In this document: one piece after another, positions 48,940 to 57,198 of the stretch | Layout of the letters: each line of letters begins with the position of its first letter | How positions within the stretch are numbered: position 1 is the first letter of the stretch | Source of the DNA: a virus | DNA length: 64,000 nucleotides | IMG/VR virus record: IMGVR_UViG_3300023174_000098 | Location: 39,613 to 103,612 of that record | Direction: 5' to 3' (one strand) | Position numbers and translations under genes: made by a program | The notes under the pieces: generated by a model | What the model was told of the DNA's origin: nothing | The model's input: only the letters and a program-made list of their open reading frames with translations | Databases searched by the model: none

Positions 48940-49494
48940 ATGAACAAATTTTACAACAACAATAACAGGTATTTTACCAATCATGGTAATCAACCCAAGC
49001 ATAAAATTAATAATTTTATAAAGGCTCCTTGTGTAAGAGTTATAAGTGAAGGTCAGCAGATTGGTATAATGAATACCGCCTCTGCTCAAAGACTAGCGCA
49101 AGATAAGAAGCTTGATTTAGTGGAGCTGGTCCCGACCGCAAATCCACCAGTATGCCATATTATAAATTATGAAAAATATCTCTATGAACAAAAGATAAAA
49201 GAAAAAAGCTCAAAGAAGAATAAGAATGATTTAAAGGAGATCAGATTTAAATCTTGCATAGAGCAAAATGATCTTAATATAAAAATCAATCAGGCCAAAT
49301 CTTTTCTTGAAGATAAAAAGAAACTTCAGATCACCGTTAGATTTAAAACATATAGAGATTTATCTCACAAAGATAAGGGATTTGAATTAATTAAAAAGTT
49401 TATCGATGAATTGAAAGATCTAGGCATAGTTGAAAAAGACCCCTTCATTTCTAGCAATCAAATTATTGCAAGAGTTGTTCCAAAAAATCAATAA
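48940..49494 (+). CDS. infC: translation initiation factor IF-3 homologue
   Basis: 184 residues covering both IF3 domains. The N-domain contains VRVISEGQQIGIMNTASAQRLAQDKKLDLVELVPTANPPVCHIINYEKYLYEQ. The basic linker (KKNKND) is followed by the C-domain LKEIRFKSCIEQNDLNIKINQAKSFLEDKKKLQITVRFKTYRDLSHKDKGFELIKKFIDEL. The length and motifs are standard, so it should bind the 30S platform and monitor start-codon selection. The N-terminal 25 residues (Asn-rich) are phage-specific. It follows a virion gene by six bases. Confidence 0.92.
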   Translation: MNKFYNNNNRYFTNHGNQPKHKINNFIKAPCVRVISEGQQIGIMNTASAQRLAQDKKLDLVELVPTANPPVCHIINYEKYLYEQKIKEKSSKKNKNDLKEIRFKSCIEQNDLNIKINQAKSFLEDKKKLQITVRFKTYRDLSHKDKGFELIKKFIDELKDLGIVEKDPFISSNQIIARVVPKNQ

Positions 49495-49525
49495 AAATAC
49501 TATATTATATTTGAAAGGCATTAAA

Positions 49526-49756
49526 ATGAAAAATTTACTTGATAATAAACTGTTTTGGTTGGCATCTTTTCTGGCTTCTGCCCTACTTATATCGGCTGTA
49601 TTCTCTAAACAGGTCTCCAACTTAATTGTTGAAAATCATTACGAGAATATTGCAGATATTGTAATAAAGAAGCTTCAGAAAGAATATTCACCATCACCTT
49701 ATGGCCCAGGAATTGATCCAGATAAGATAGATATGGATAAAATCAAGAAGAACTAA
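49526..49756 (+). CDS. small single-span membrane protein
   Basis: 76 residues with one membrane segment (LFWLASFLASALLISAVF, about 9-26) and an acidic, Pro-rich C-terminus. I chose the ATG at 49526 with GAAAGG upstream; a longer frame overlapping IF3 is unlikely. It could be a holin-like or inner-membrane accessory protein; not assignable. Its stop abuts the convergent protease gene. Confidence 0.55.
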   Translation: MKNLLDNKLFWLASFLASALLISAVFSKQVSNLIVENHYENIADIVIKKLQKEYSPSPYGPGIDPDKIDMDKIKKN

Positions 49757-50566
49757 TTACTCTTTTTTCACCACAATCACGTCTTTATTTTTTGAAACAA
49801 GTTCTTCGTGTTCGTTAATATTGCTGTCTATCCAATCCGAGTATAGACTTATGCGGGTAAACGCAGATTCGTCTGTGTAGGCTCCATTAGCTTTTCCGTC
49901 TGTTGACATTAAAAAAGAATTTATCCCGGCTAATTCATTTCCAATAAATAAACCCCCACCAGAATCTCCTGGTGTGATCATGAATTCTAATGCCGTTTTT
50001 CCTGTGATACTTGGATCACAAACCATTACTCCCCTCTCTAGGCCGCTTATTTTATTGCTTCCGGCTCTCCTTCGATTATCTCCCTCTTGCGCTCCTGTAT
50101 TAAAAGTTCCACGCATACCGAAGCCGGAGATAGTAGCTATTTTGCCAAGTTCGTCATCTTTTTTATATAATTTGGGATAAGAATTTAGTCCAAAATCCTT
50201 TTCAGAATAGCACAGAGCAATATCATATCTTGCGTGTACATCATCATTATATTCTTTGTGTTTTATTACTGTTAAGGGATAATGTTTACACGTTTTTTCT
50301 TCGCAATCTCCTATAATAATTTCCGACTTTTCTGTCCCATCTACAACATGAGCAGCGGTTAGTGCCCAATGCGACCCTATCAGCACGGAAGATGCGGATC
50401 TGTTGTATTCTTCTCCGTCAATTTTAAAACTTGATTTAATTTTTACTACAAAATAAAATTTTTCACCAAAATCAATATATTTTTCATCGGGGGTTGATGG
50501 GTCGATAGTGCCAGCCAGAGAAAAATTATGAATCAACAACAGAAATAAAAATATTAATTTTTTCAT
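49757..50566 (-). CDS. exported trypsin-like serine protease
   Basis: 269 residues. Signal peptide (about 1-18), then a chymotrypsin-fold peptidase with the complete triad: His73 in LTAAHVVDG, Asp115 in YDIALC and Ser202 in GDSGGGLF. It is predicted to act in the periplasm or outside the cell. Possible roles are cutting host surface proteins, processing adhesins or aiding lysis; none can be chosen from sequence. Such S1 peptidases are rare in phages. Confidence 0.88.
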   Translation of the reverse strand: MKKLIFLFLLLIHNFSLAGTIDPSTPDEKYIDFGEKFYFVVKIKSSFKIDGEEYNRSASSVLIGSHWALTAAHVVDGTEKSEIIIGDCEEKTCKHYPLTVIKHKEYNDDVHARYDIALCYSEKDFGLNSYPKLYKKDDELGKIATISGFGMRGTFNTGAQEGDNRRRAGSNKISGLERGVMVCDPSITGKTALEFMITPGDSGGGLFIGNELAGINSFLMSTDGKANGAYTDESAFTRISLYSDWIDSNINEHEELVSKNKDVIVVKKE

Positions 50567-50635
50567 TTTATTAGGATTATATTAGCATAAAGTATATACT
50601 AAACATTTTCAGAAAATTTTAACTCAATTATGTTT

Positions 50636-50941
50636 ATGGAAAAGATTTCTATAGAATATTTGGTGCCAGTTTTAGTTAAGATAGGAGATAACAAACACCT
50701 TTGCATGTTTAATTACGCAGATAGTAGTGTTTATTTTTTAGATCATGAATTATCTGACGATAAGAAAAAAGAAATACAAGATATTGCATTGAGGACTTTA
50801 GTCGGAGATAATTTAAAAGAATATAAATTTAATAATAATCCGCTAGTAAATGTTGGAAGTCTATTGTCTGACTTAAAAAATAATAAATTTGAAAGATATA
50901 GGAATTTTGAAGAAAACGAAGAAAGCAAGGAGGACGAATAA
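50636..50941 (+). CDS. hypothetical protein
   Basis: About 101 residues; a Met two codons earlier is also possible. The pattern VPVLVKIGDNKHLCMFNYADSSVYFLDHELSDDKKKEIQDIAL suggests a small alpha/beta fold with an acidic tail (ENEESKEDE). It overlaps the next gene by a base. Not recognised. Confidence 0.55.
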   Translation: MEKISIEYLVPVLVKIGDNKHLCMFNYADSSVYFLDHELSDDKKKEIQDIALRTLVGDNLKEYKFNNNPLVNVGSLLSDLKNNKFERYRNFEENEESKEDE

Positions 50942-51234
50942 TGCTAGAAGCAGAGAATCTTAAGTTTCAATTATCAGCGGGCCAAGATGAATCAAGACAG
51001 CCCTGTAGTTTTAAAATTATAAATTTTAAAACTATCACCAAATTGATAGACTCAAAAGATTTAGATGAAAAGGTTAAAAATCGTCTGAAAAAAATGGCCT
51101 CAAGTTATCCTCACCAAGCACTAGAGGGATTTATAAGAACTTTAGACAAGAACATCATGATAGCTCAAAAAGAAATTATAAAAGAAGAAAAGCAGAAACC
51201 TAAAGAAATAAAAGAATTGGAGTTCCCAGAGTGA
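50941..51234 (+). CDS. hypothetical protein
   Basis: 97 residues, helical, Lys/Glu-rich, with AGGAGGA just before the overlapping start. The segment YPHQALEGFIRTLDKNIM is the only distinctive part. Not recognised. Confidence 0.55.
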   Translation: MLEAENLKFQLSAGQDESRQPCSFKIINFKTITKLIDSKDLDEKVKNRLKKMASSYPHQALEGFIRTLDKNIMIAQKEIIKEEKQKPKEIKELEFPE

Positions 51235-51443
51235 AGGTTTTTTTAATAGTAAATGTGGCAAGACAAATTAACGGAGAATTTATCTTTGTTAAAGTTGAAA
51301 AAGCTTTTAAGGACATGTTAAAAGCTGAGACTTATTTTAATTCTCTTGCTAAAAATACAAAACAATTAATTCAAACTGCCCAGGGTTTTTCAGTTGAGTG
51401 TTCTTGTGAATATTCAATCTTTGACGTTGAAACAGAAGAATGA
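51231..51443 (+). CDS. small hypothetical protein
   Basis: 70 residues from a GTG that overlaps the previous stop. KVFLIVNVARQINGEFIFVKVEKAF... FSVECSCEYSIFDVETEE suggests a small beta-alpha-beta protein. The next gene's promoter lies in its last codons. Not recognised. Confidence 0.5.
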   Translation: MKVFLIVNVARQINGEFIFVKVEKAFKDMLKAETYFNSLAKNTKQLIQTAQGFSVECSCEYSIFDVETEE

Positions 51444-51455
51444 AAAGCCTATAAT
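51427..51455 (+). promoter_or_regulatory. sigma70-like promoter of the glycosyltransferase gene
   Basis: TTGAAA and TATAAT with 17-base spacing, located across the end of the preceding gene. Confidence 0.68.
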
Positions 51456-51483
51456 AGGTTTAAATCTAAACAAGGAAAATAAT

Positions 51484-52212
51484 ATGGCTAAACCATACAA
51501 TCCCCTCGAAGGTGACCGTGCAGAACTTTCTATACCAATGCACAATAGCACCGAAGAACAAGTCAGCATCATAGTGGTCCATAAGGACAGGCCTGAGTAT
51601 CTCAATATTTGTCTTCAGAGTATTGCTGTCACTAGTTTTAGTAATAATTATGAAATAATAGTTGTTGATAATGGAAGTGGAGAAGAGTCTCAGTCGTTTT
51701 TGGAAGATATTAAAAACGAGGTTAAACTCGTTAGACTTCCGAAGAATGAATTTTGGAGCAGTGCTGCAAATAAGGGTGCAAAAGCTGCTGATAAAAATTC
51801 AAAGTATTTTATTTTTATGCATTGTGATGTTGTCATACTCAATGCGGCATGGTTGGATCTTCTAATAAATGTCGCAGAAAATAATAAAGCCGGTCTTGTT
51901 GGCGTTGATTTTTCAAGCTATATGATGGGTGATCAAAAGGTAGAGTTTTTACAAGAGTATCTTTGTTTAATGACAAAAGAATGTTGGGAAAATTGTGGTC
52001 CTTGGAATGAAATGCTCCCACAGGTTGGTATGAGTTTCCTTATGACCCTCAAAACACAGAATAAGGGATACAACCCGCAGGTAATGAAGAATCCTATCTG
52101 CCACCATTACCAGATATTCAGTCTAGATATTAATGATTATGAAAGATTGACCGAAGATGCAATGACTACTCTTCCAAAGTTATTGAGTGATGTGCAATCT
52201 AGACCGATTTAA
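51484..52212 (+). CDS. family 2 glycosyltransferase
   Basis: 242 residues. The GT2 start VSIIVVHKDRPEYLNICLQSIAVTSFSNNYEIIVVDNGSGEESQ is followed by NEFWSSAANKGAKAA and the Asp-containing metal site FIFMHCDVVIL (here Cys-Asp-Val in place of Asp-x-Asp). The acceptor half is short. The start is set by AAGGAAA before the ATG at 51484. Likely partner of the other glycan-modifying genes. Confidence 0.8.
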   Translation: MAKPYNPLEGDRAELSIPMHNSTEEQVSIIVVHKDRPEYLNICLQSIAVTSFSNNYEIIVVDNGSGEESQSFLEDIKNEVKLVRLPKNEFWSSAANKGAKAADKNSKYFIFMHCDVVILNAAWLDLLINVAENNKAGLVGVDFSSYMMGDQKVEFLQEYLCLMTKECWENCGPWNEMLPQVGMSFLMTLKTQNKGYNPQVMKNPICHHYQIFSLDINDYERLTEDAMTTLPKLLSDVQSRPI

Positions 52213-52658
52213 CTTGGAACTTTTTCTTTAATAAACTCGATCCATTCCTTGTGATGGAATGTAACAACAGGATGTTTTGCATAGGTGGCTGCATAGGCCA
52301 TAGCAAAAAGCTCTTCATCGTTTTGTTGTAAAGATTTATTATCTCTATTTTTGTTCTTAATTTTTTTGGCTAAAGGACTCCATTCTTTTTTGAGTTCTTT
52401 GGTCATCTTTTCTTCCCATATTCTGTGGGCTATTTCGTGCAATGTGACCCATTCTCTACCATAATTCCAAGGCGCTGATACTTCTATATTTTTGCCCTGG
52501 ATTATTCCTACATGACCATGATCGTTGTCCAAGGTGTTGTCTGATGTGTATCTAAATTTAAATCCATCCAAAAGTTTTTGATGACCCCTAGGTAATTTAC
52601 CTATAGTTTTTTTTATGCTTTTGCTATCTTCTTGCTCAAGGAATGTTTTAAAATTCAT
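52209..52658 (-). CDS. HExxH metalloprotease-like protein with capsid-targeting N-terminus
   Basis: 149 residues. The N-terminus MNFKTFLEQEDSK has the shared targeting pattern. The zinc motif HEIAHRIWEE (His74, Glu75, His78) is followed by DEELFAMAYAATY about 40 residues on, where Glu115 or Glu116 can be the third ligand, as in gluzincins. The preceding VSAPWNYGREW strand fits the substrate edge. It is compact and probably active. The combination suggests a protease loaded into the head and delivered with the DNA; that is inference. Convergent with, and overlapping, the GT gene. Confidence 0.7.
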   Translation of the reverse strand: MNFKTFLEQEDSKSIKKTIGKLPRGHQKLLDGFKFRYTSDNTLDNDHGHVGIIQGKNIEVSAPWNYGREWVTLHEIAHRIWEEKMTKELKKEWSPLAKKIKNKNRDNKSLQQNDEELFAMAYAATYAKHPVVTFHHKEWIEFIKEKVPS

Positions 52659-52680
52659 ACAAATTATATATTACCTTGAA

Positions 52681-52686
52681 TATATA
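52681..52686. promoter_or_regulatory. TATATA box between divergent genes
   Basis: TATATAAAATAA runs up to the ATG at 52693 (box at -12 to -7), and the same palindromic box lies about 22-28 bases before the opposite start at 52658. Confidence 0.35.
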
Positions 52687-52692
52687 AAATAA

Positions 52693-55600
52693 ATGCCAGC
52701 CTCTCTTATACATGTATACGAATTCAAAAATAGTTTAAATGATACACTAGGTGGACCGCCAATCCGGGCAATCGGAGGAGCGATTACCGGTTCCAACTCC
52801 TATAGTTTTGGTCCCAACCAAGGGTTAATTCTTCAAAATGCATTGGCCTATAATAATAGCTATACAATAATAATAGACTTTAAATTTGATAGCCTTCCCG
52901 GCAATTGGCAAAGAATATTAGATACAAAAAATAGAACCTCAGATAGGGGATTATATGGTTACCAAGGTCACCTTCAATGGTTTCCTTATCTGAGCATAGA
53001 TGATGGCCTTATAGTGGCAGGCAAAACATCAAGAGTTGTTATCACTAGAGACGGCCAAAGTAATGTAGTTAATACATATGTTGACAATAGCAGTAAATTT
53101 TCTTGGGTTGATACCATTGGTGAGGCTATAGCATTTAATAATACTCTTTTGTTTTTTATAGATGATCTTGAGGTTCCTAATGAGTGCGCTCCTGGTCACG
53201 TCTATAGAATAGAAGTTTATGATGGACCGCTAAGTCAAGAAGAACTCCCAGATATAAATCAAGGCGGCAGAAATAGTGTTAATTATGATAATACTGCTTT
53301 TTGGGGAGCAGGATATCCAGGGGAAGGAAATTTAACTACTGTCGGCACAAATGGAGGTCCAAGCACATACGGAACATATGATCAATCTGGCAATGTCTTC
53401 GAATGGACAGACACTCTTCCACACGACTTAATTAATACTACCGGTTTAAACAGCAAAGAAGATCATTATTTAATGGGTGGTTGTTCGATCACCGGCCGAT
53501 TCTTTTCAGCATGGCCGGAAGGATACTTTATATCTAATCTGGGAAGTCAAAGTTATGGTAATGGCCGGGGCCCTTTTTTAGGATTTAGAATAGCTTCTAT
53601 CACAAATCCTATAAATTATAGCAATTTTGTTTTGATAGGAAATATTAATAACCCGCCTAATTCCAATAGAATTGGTTCTGTTTCTTATAATTATAAAATA
53701 CAAAAATATGAGCTTACCAATGATGAATATGTTCAATTTTTAAATTCAGTTGCAAAGACTGATAACTATGGATTGTATAGTTTTAACATGGGAGGCACTC
53801 CCGTAGGAGGCATATTAAGAACTGGAAGTTCTGGAAATTACTCATATTCTTCTAAGATTAATATGGGTAATAAACCTGTCAATTTTGTTGATTGGTTTTG
53901 CGCAGCAAGATTATGTAATTGGCTTCATAACGGAGGAGCATCGTCTAGTAGTACTGAGACCGGGGCTTATACATTAAATGGTGCCGTGACTGAAAGCGCA
54001 ACCTTTTCAAGGAATCCAAATGCTCTTTATTTTATCCCCAGTGAAAATGAATGGTATAAGTCCGCTTATTATGATCCAAACAAGAATGGGATAGGTGGAT
54101 ATTGGTCGTACGCAACTCAAAGCGACACAGTCCCAGATTCTGTATGCGCAAATAATGTTGGCGATGGCATAGTTTGTATTGTTCCTGATCCAACTCCCAC
54201 ATTGACTCCCACTCTCGGAGTTACTCTCACTGCTACATTAACACTTACTCCAACTCCCACACTTACTCCTACACTCACCCCCACGCTTACAAAAACGCCA
54301 ACTGTAACCCCAACATTAACATCAACAAATACTTTAACTCCAACTCTATCGTTGACTCCAACGCTCACTTCTACCCCAACACTAACTAGTACTTCTTGTA
54401 ATTGGGATCCAACAGACCCAGGATGCGCAGGTTGCCAAGAGTGTAATCCTCCAATCATAATAGGTTCTGTTACAACTAACGGGGAATTACTAGGAAATGG
54501 CAGCTTAAACTATATTATAAATTTACTTAGAAATGACAATTGTTGTAATGGAATAGAATACAAAACGAACGAACCAGGATCACCAGGATGGATAACCTTA
54601 TTAGATCATGTAGATTTAAATGATGGACCTCAACATGTAAACTCGGGATACAACAAATGGCCATCCACTGATTTTGCTTATAAATCTATATCTAATGTTA
54701 CTACTATTGGCACAAATGGTGGACCAAGCGCCTATGGAACTTATGACATGAGTGGCAATGTTTGGAACATAATAGGAGATGGAATAACCATAAATTGGGC
54801 GACAAATAATACCCTGGGTTGTTCTGATAAATCTTGTGTGGTATGGAGGGGCGGATCTTGGATGAATGTAGATGGACTTTCATCCAATCGTCCAAAAGTG
54901 GTGGGAGCTGATGTTTTTCATGAATCTTTGGGATTCAGACTTTGTACTTTAAACGATGAATCTTCAAGCGGAATATATTTTGTAGATATAGAAGACTTGA
55001 ATAATCAGTCTGATATGTCAATAGATGATAATGGAAATTCTGGATTTGGTTCTGTTTCCTACAAATATTCTATTGGAAAATATTCAATTACTAATCAACA
55101 ATATTGCGCTTTTTTAAATAGTATTGCCAAAAAAGATGACTATGGATTGTATAAAGGCGACGATAACATATACAATGTAAATTGTGGAATAATCAGAGAA
55201 GGATCTTCTCCAAATTATACGTATTCCACAAAGAGTAGAATGTGCAATAAACCTGTTGTACTTATAGATTGGTACGATTGTGCTAGATTTTGTAATTGGC
55301 TTCACAATGGTATGCTTAATGGAAATCAAGATACTTCAACTACAGAGGATGGAGCATATACTCTCAATGGAATAGTTCCAAAATGTGGAATTGTAGAAAA
55401 GAATGCTAATGCTAAGTATTGGGTGCCAAGCGAAGATGAATGGTATAAAGCTGCTTATTATAAAGGCAAGGGTTTAAATTCTGGTTACTGGCAGTATGCA
55501 ACCCAAAGTGATAACTTACCGAGTTTTGTATGCACCAACAGTCAACAGGATGGACTTCCTTACGCCTCTACTCAGAGAAGTGCAGATAATTTGTGTGTGT

Positions 55601-56415
55601 GCCTAGACCCAAATAGATGTGGTAATTGTAGAACTGGGTCTTTGAGTGAGTATATGAAAGTTGGGGCTAATAACGGCCCATATGGCGCCACAGAAATATG
55701 TTTTAGAGTTTTCTGTATAAAGCCTTGCATGTCAAATGAGTTTTGTATTCCCTTGCCCCCTCCTACTCCTACTCCAACTTTAACAAAAACCCCTACACTA
55801 ACACCAACGCTTACGCTCACTCCAACTCTTACTCAAACTTTACCTCCGCCAACAGCAAGTTTGACCGCCACTATGACTCCCACGGTTACTACAAGCTTGG
55901 TGCCTCTTTCCCCTGTAGGTGAAATTGCAGGATACAGAGTAGAGCTTATATTTGATCCTTTTCACGGCGCAGGTCCCGGAGATATATCATGCCAAAGTAG
56001 TCACGGATGTAATGGCGCTAAGTTTAATTTAACAATAAATGGGGTGTTTATTAAGACAATGAGCACAAATAATGCAGGAGGACCAGAAGATCCCTTAGAT
56101 GGCAGGTGCCCGATTGAAAAAAGCTTTTCTTCCATATATCCCTATCCAGATAAATCTAGCAATTCGTACGCTAGATACGACCACGCAACCATTCCTAGTA
56201 ATGTTAAGCCGAAAAAAGGTGGAGCCGATCGCCCGCTCCCAGGCAAGGATGAATATACATTTAAGTTGACTTGTTATTATGGATTTGGCTGTCACAGTGG
56301 CATAAATTGGTTAAGAGTGGTGGACGATAAGGGAAAAGTAGTTTTAAGTTACTGTATGCCACTGGACGTTGTTACTGTGGCTAATGACAAGAGTTATGTG
56401 ATTGATGCTTCTTAA
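52693..56415 (+). CDS. large adhesin: LamG-like domain, two permuted FGE-type domains
   Basis: 1240 residues. The N-terminal 190 look like a concanavalin/LamG fold ([15 protein letters not shown]... IDFKFDSL... [14 protein letters not shown]). A first SUMF1-type domain follows in swapped order: [16 protein letters not shown]... FLGFRIAS first, then [24 protein letters not shown]... [17 protein letters not shown]... [21 protein letters not shown] linker and a second swapped domain come next ([12 protein letters not shown]... then [24 protein letters not shown]...), then a linker and a C-terminal beta domain of about 170 residues. Likely fibre or decoration protein binding host glycans. Confidence 0.75.
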   Translation: MPASLIHVYEFKNSLNDTLGGPPIRAIGGAITGSNSYSFGPNQGLILQNALAYNNSYTIIIDFKFDSLPGNWQRILDTKNRTSDRGLYGYQGHLQWFPYLSIDDGLIVAGKTSRVVITRDGQSNVVNTYVDNSSKFSWVDTIGEAIAFNNTLLFFIDDLEVPNECAPGHVYRIEVYDGPLSQEELPDINQGGRNSVNYDNTAFWGAGYPGEGNLTTVGTNGGPSTYGTYDQSGNVFEWTDTLPHDLINTTGLNSKEDHYLMGGCSITGRFFSAWPEGYFISNLGSQSYGNGRGPFLGFRIASITNPINYSNFVLIGNINNPPNSNRIGSVSYNYKIQKYELTNDEYVQFLNSVAKTDNYGLYSFNMGGTPVGGILRTGSSGNYSYSSKINMGNKPVNFVDWFCAARLCNWLHNGGASSSSTETGAYTLNGAVTESATFSRNPNALYFIPSENEWYKSAYYDPNKNGIGGYWSYATQSDTVPDSVCANNVGDGIVCIVPDPTPTLTPTLGVTLTATLTLTPTPTLTPTLTPTLTKTPTVTPTLTSTNTLTPTLSLTPTLTSTPTLTSTSCNWDPTDPGCAGCQECNPPIIIGSVTTNGELLGNGSLNYIINLLRNDNCCNGIEYKTNEPGSPGWITLLDHVDLNDGPQHVNSGYNKWPSTDFAYKSISNVTTIGTNGGPSAYGTYDMSGNVWNIIGDGITINWATNNTLGCSDKSCVVWRGGSWMNVDGLSSNRPKVVGADVFHESLGFRLCTLNDESSSGIYFVDIEDLNNQSDMSIDDNGNSGFGSVSYKYSIGKYSITNQQYCAFLNSIAKKDDYGLYKGDDNIYNVNCGIIREGSSPNYTYSTKSRMCNKPVVLIDWYDCARFCNWLHNGMLNGNQDTSTTEDGAYTLNGIVPKCGIVEKNANAKYWVPSEDEWYKAAYYKGKGLNSGYWQYATQSDNLPSFVCTNSQQDGLPYASTQRSADNLCVCLDPNRCGNCRTGSLSEYMKVGANNGPYGATEICFRVFCIKPCMSNEFCIPLPPPTPTPTLTKTPTLTPTLTLTPTLTQTLPPPTASLTATMTPTVTTSLVPLSPVGEIAGYRVELIFDPFHGAGPGDISCQSSHGCNGAKFNLTINGVFIKTMSTNNAGGPEDPLDGRCPIEKSFSSIYPYPDKSSNSYARYDHATIPSNVKPKKGGADRPLPGKDEYTFKLTCYYGFGCHSGINWLRVVDDKGKVVLSYCMPLDVVTVANDKSYVIDAS
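54187..54396 (+). repeat. Thr-Pro-linker coding repeat
   Basis: Imperfect units encoding TPTLT between the two permuted domains of the large adhesin. A shorter stretch of the same kind is at 55766-55850. Confidence 0.9.
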
Positions 56416-56433
56416 AAACTAAAAAAGGAGAAT

Positions 56434-57180
56434 ATGAGTAGGCCCAAAAAATCTAAAAAATCCAAGAATAGAAAATCCCCAAATAATGGAACAATACAAA
56501 ATCAGATACAAAATCAACCTAGAGAAATAAAACAGGCCAAACAACTTAAACCTAAAACTAAAAATCAGGCTGAGTTTATAAGAACAATATCAGAGAATAC
56601 GGTTTCCATGGGTGTGGGTCCAGCAGGTTGTGGAAAAACATTAATAGCCGTAGCTTATGGAATAGAAAAACTTTTAATAGGAGAATATAAAAGTTTAATA
56701 ATAACAAGACCAGTTGTTGAGGCGGGAGAAAATCTTGGATTTTTGCCTGGTGACTTTTCACAGAAACTCGACCCGTATCTACAACCAATTTATTATGAAT
56801 TGTCAAAATACATAAGCAAACAAGAACTCCAAACTTTCATAAACAATGGGGTTAATCGTGTAGGCAAAAATGAAATAATTATAGCGCCATTGGCTTATAT
56901 GAGAGGCATGAATTATCATAATAGTTATATGATATTAGATGAATGTCAGAATTGTACACATTCTCAAATAAAGCTATTTGTCACCAGAGTGGGTTTTAAT
57001 AGCAAGGCTATTTTAGTTGGAGACGACAAACAGACAGATCTTTACGAAGGAGAATCTGGATTACCCTATTGGTACAATAAATTAACCGGAATAGAGAGCG
57101 TGGGCACCTTTAGATTCGATAACTCAGACATTATCAGGAATCCTGTAATTTCCAGAATTTTGGCAAAAATAGGTGAATGA
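56434..57180 (+). CDS. phoH: PhoH-type ATPase
   Basis: 248 residues. A basic, Asn/Gln/Lys-rich N-terminus (1-45) is followed by the PhoH P-loop domain: Walker A GPAGCGKT (62-69), the RPVVEAGENLGFLPGD segment, Walker B MILDECQN and GDDKQTDL. PhoH genes are common in large phages and their products are RNA-related ATPases of unsettled function. AAAGGAG ribosome site. It follows the large adhesin gene by 18 bases. Confidence 0.92.
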   Translation: MSRPKKSKKSKNRKSPNNGTIQNQIQNQPREIKQAKQLKPKTKNQAEFIRTISENTVSMGVGPAGCGKTLIAVAYGIEKLLIGEYKSLIITRPVVEAGENLGFLPGDFSQKLDPYLQPIYYELSKYISKQELQTFINNGVNRVGKNEIIIAPLAYMRGMNYHNSYMILDECQNCTHSQIKLFVTRVGFNSKAILVGDDKQTDLYEGESGLPYWYNKLTGIESVGTFRFDNSDIIRNPVISRILAKIGE

Positions 57181-57198
57181 TGAATAATAGATAGTTCT

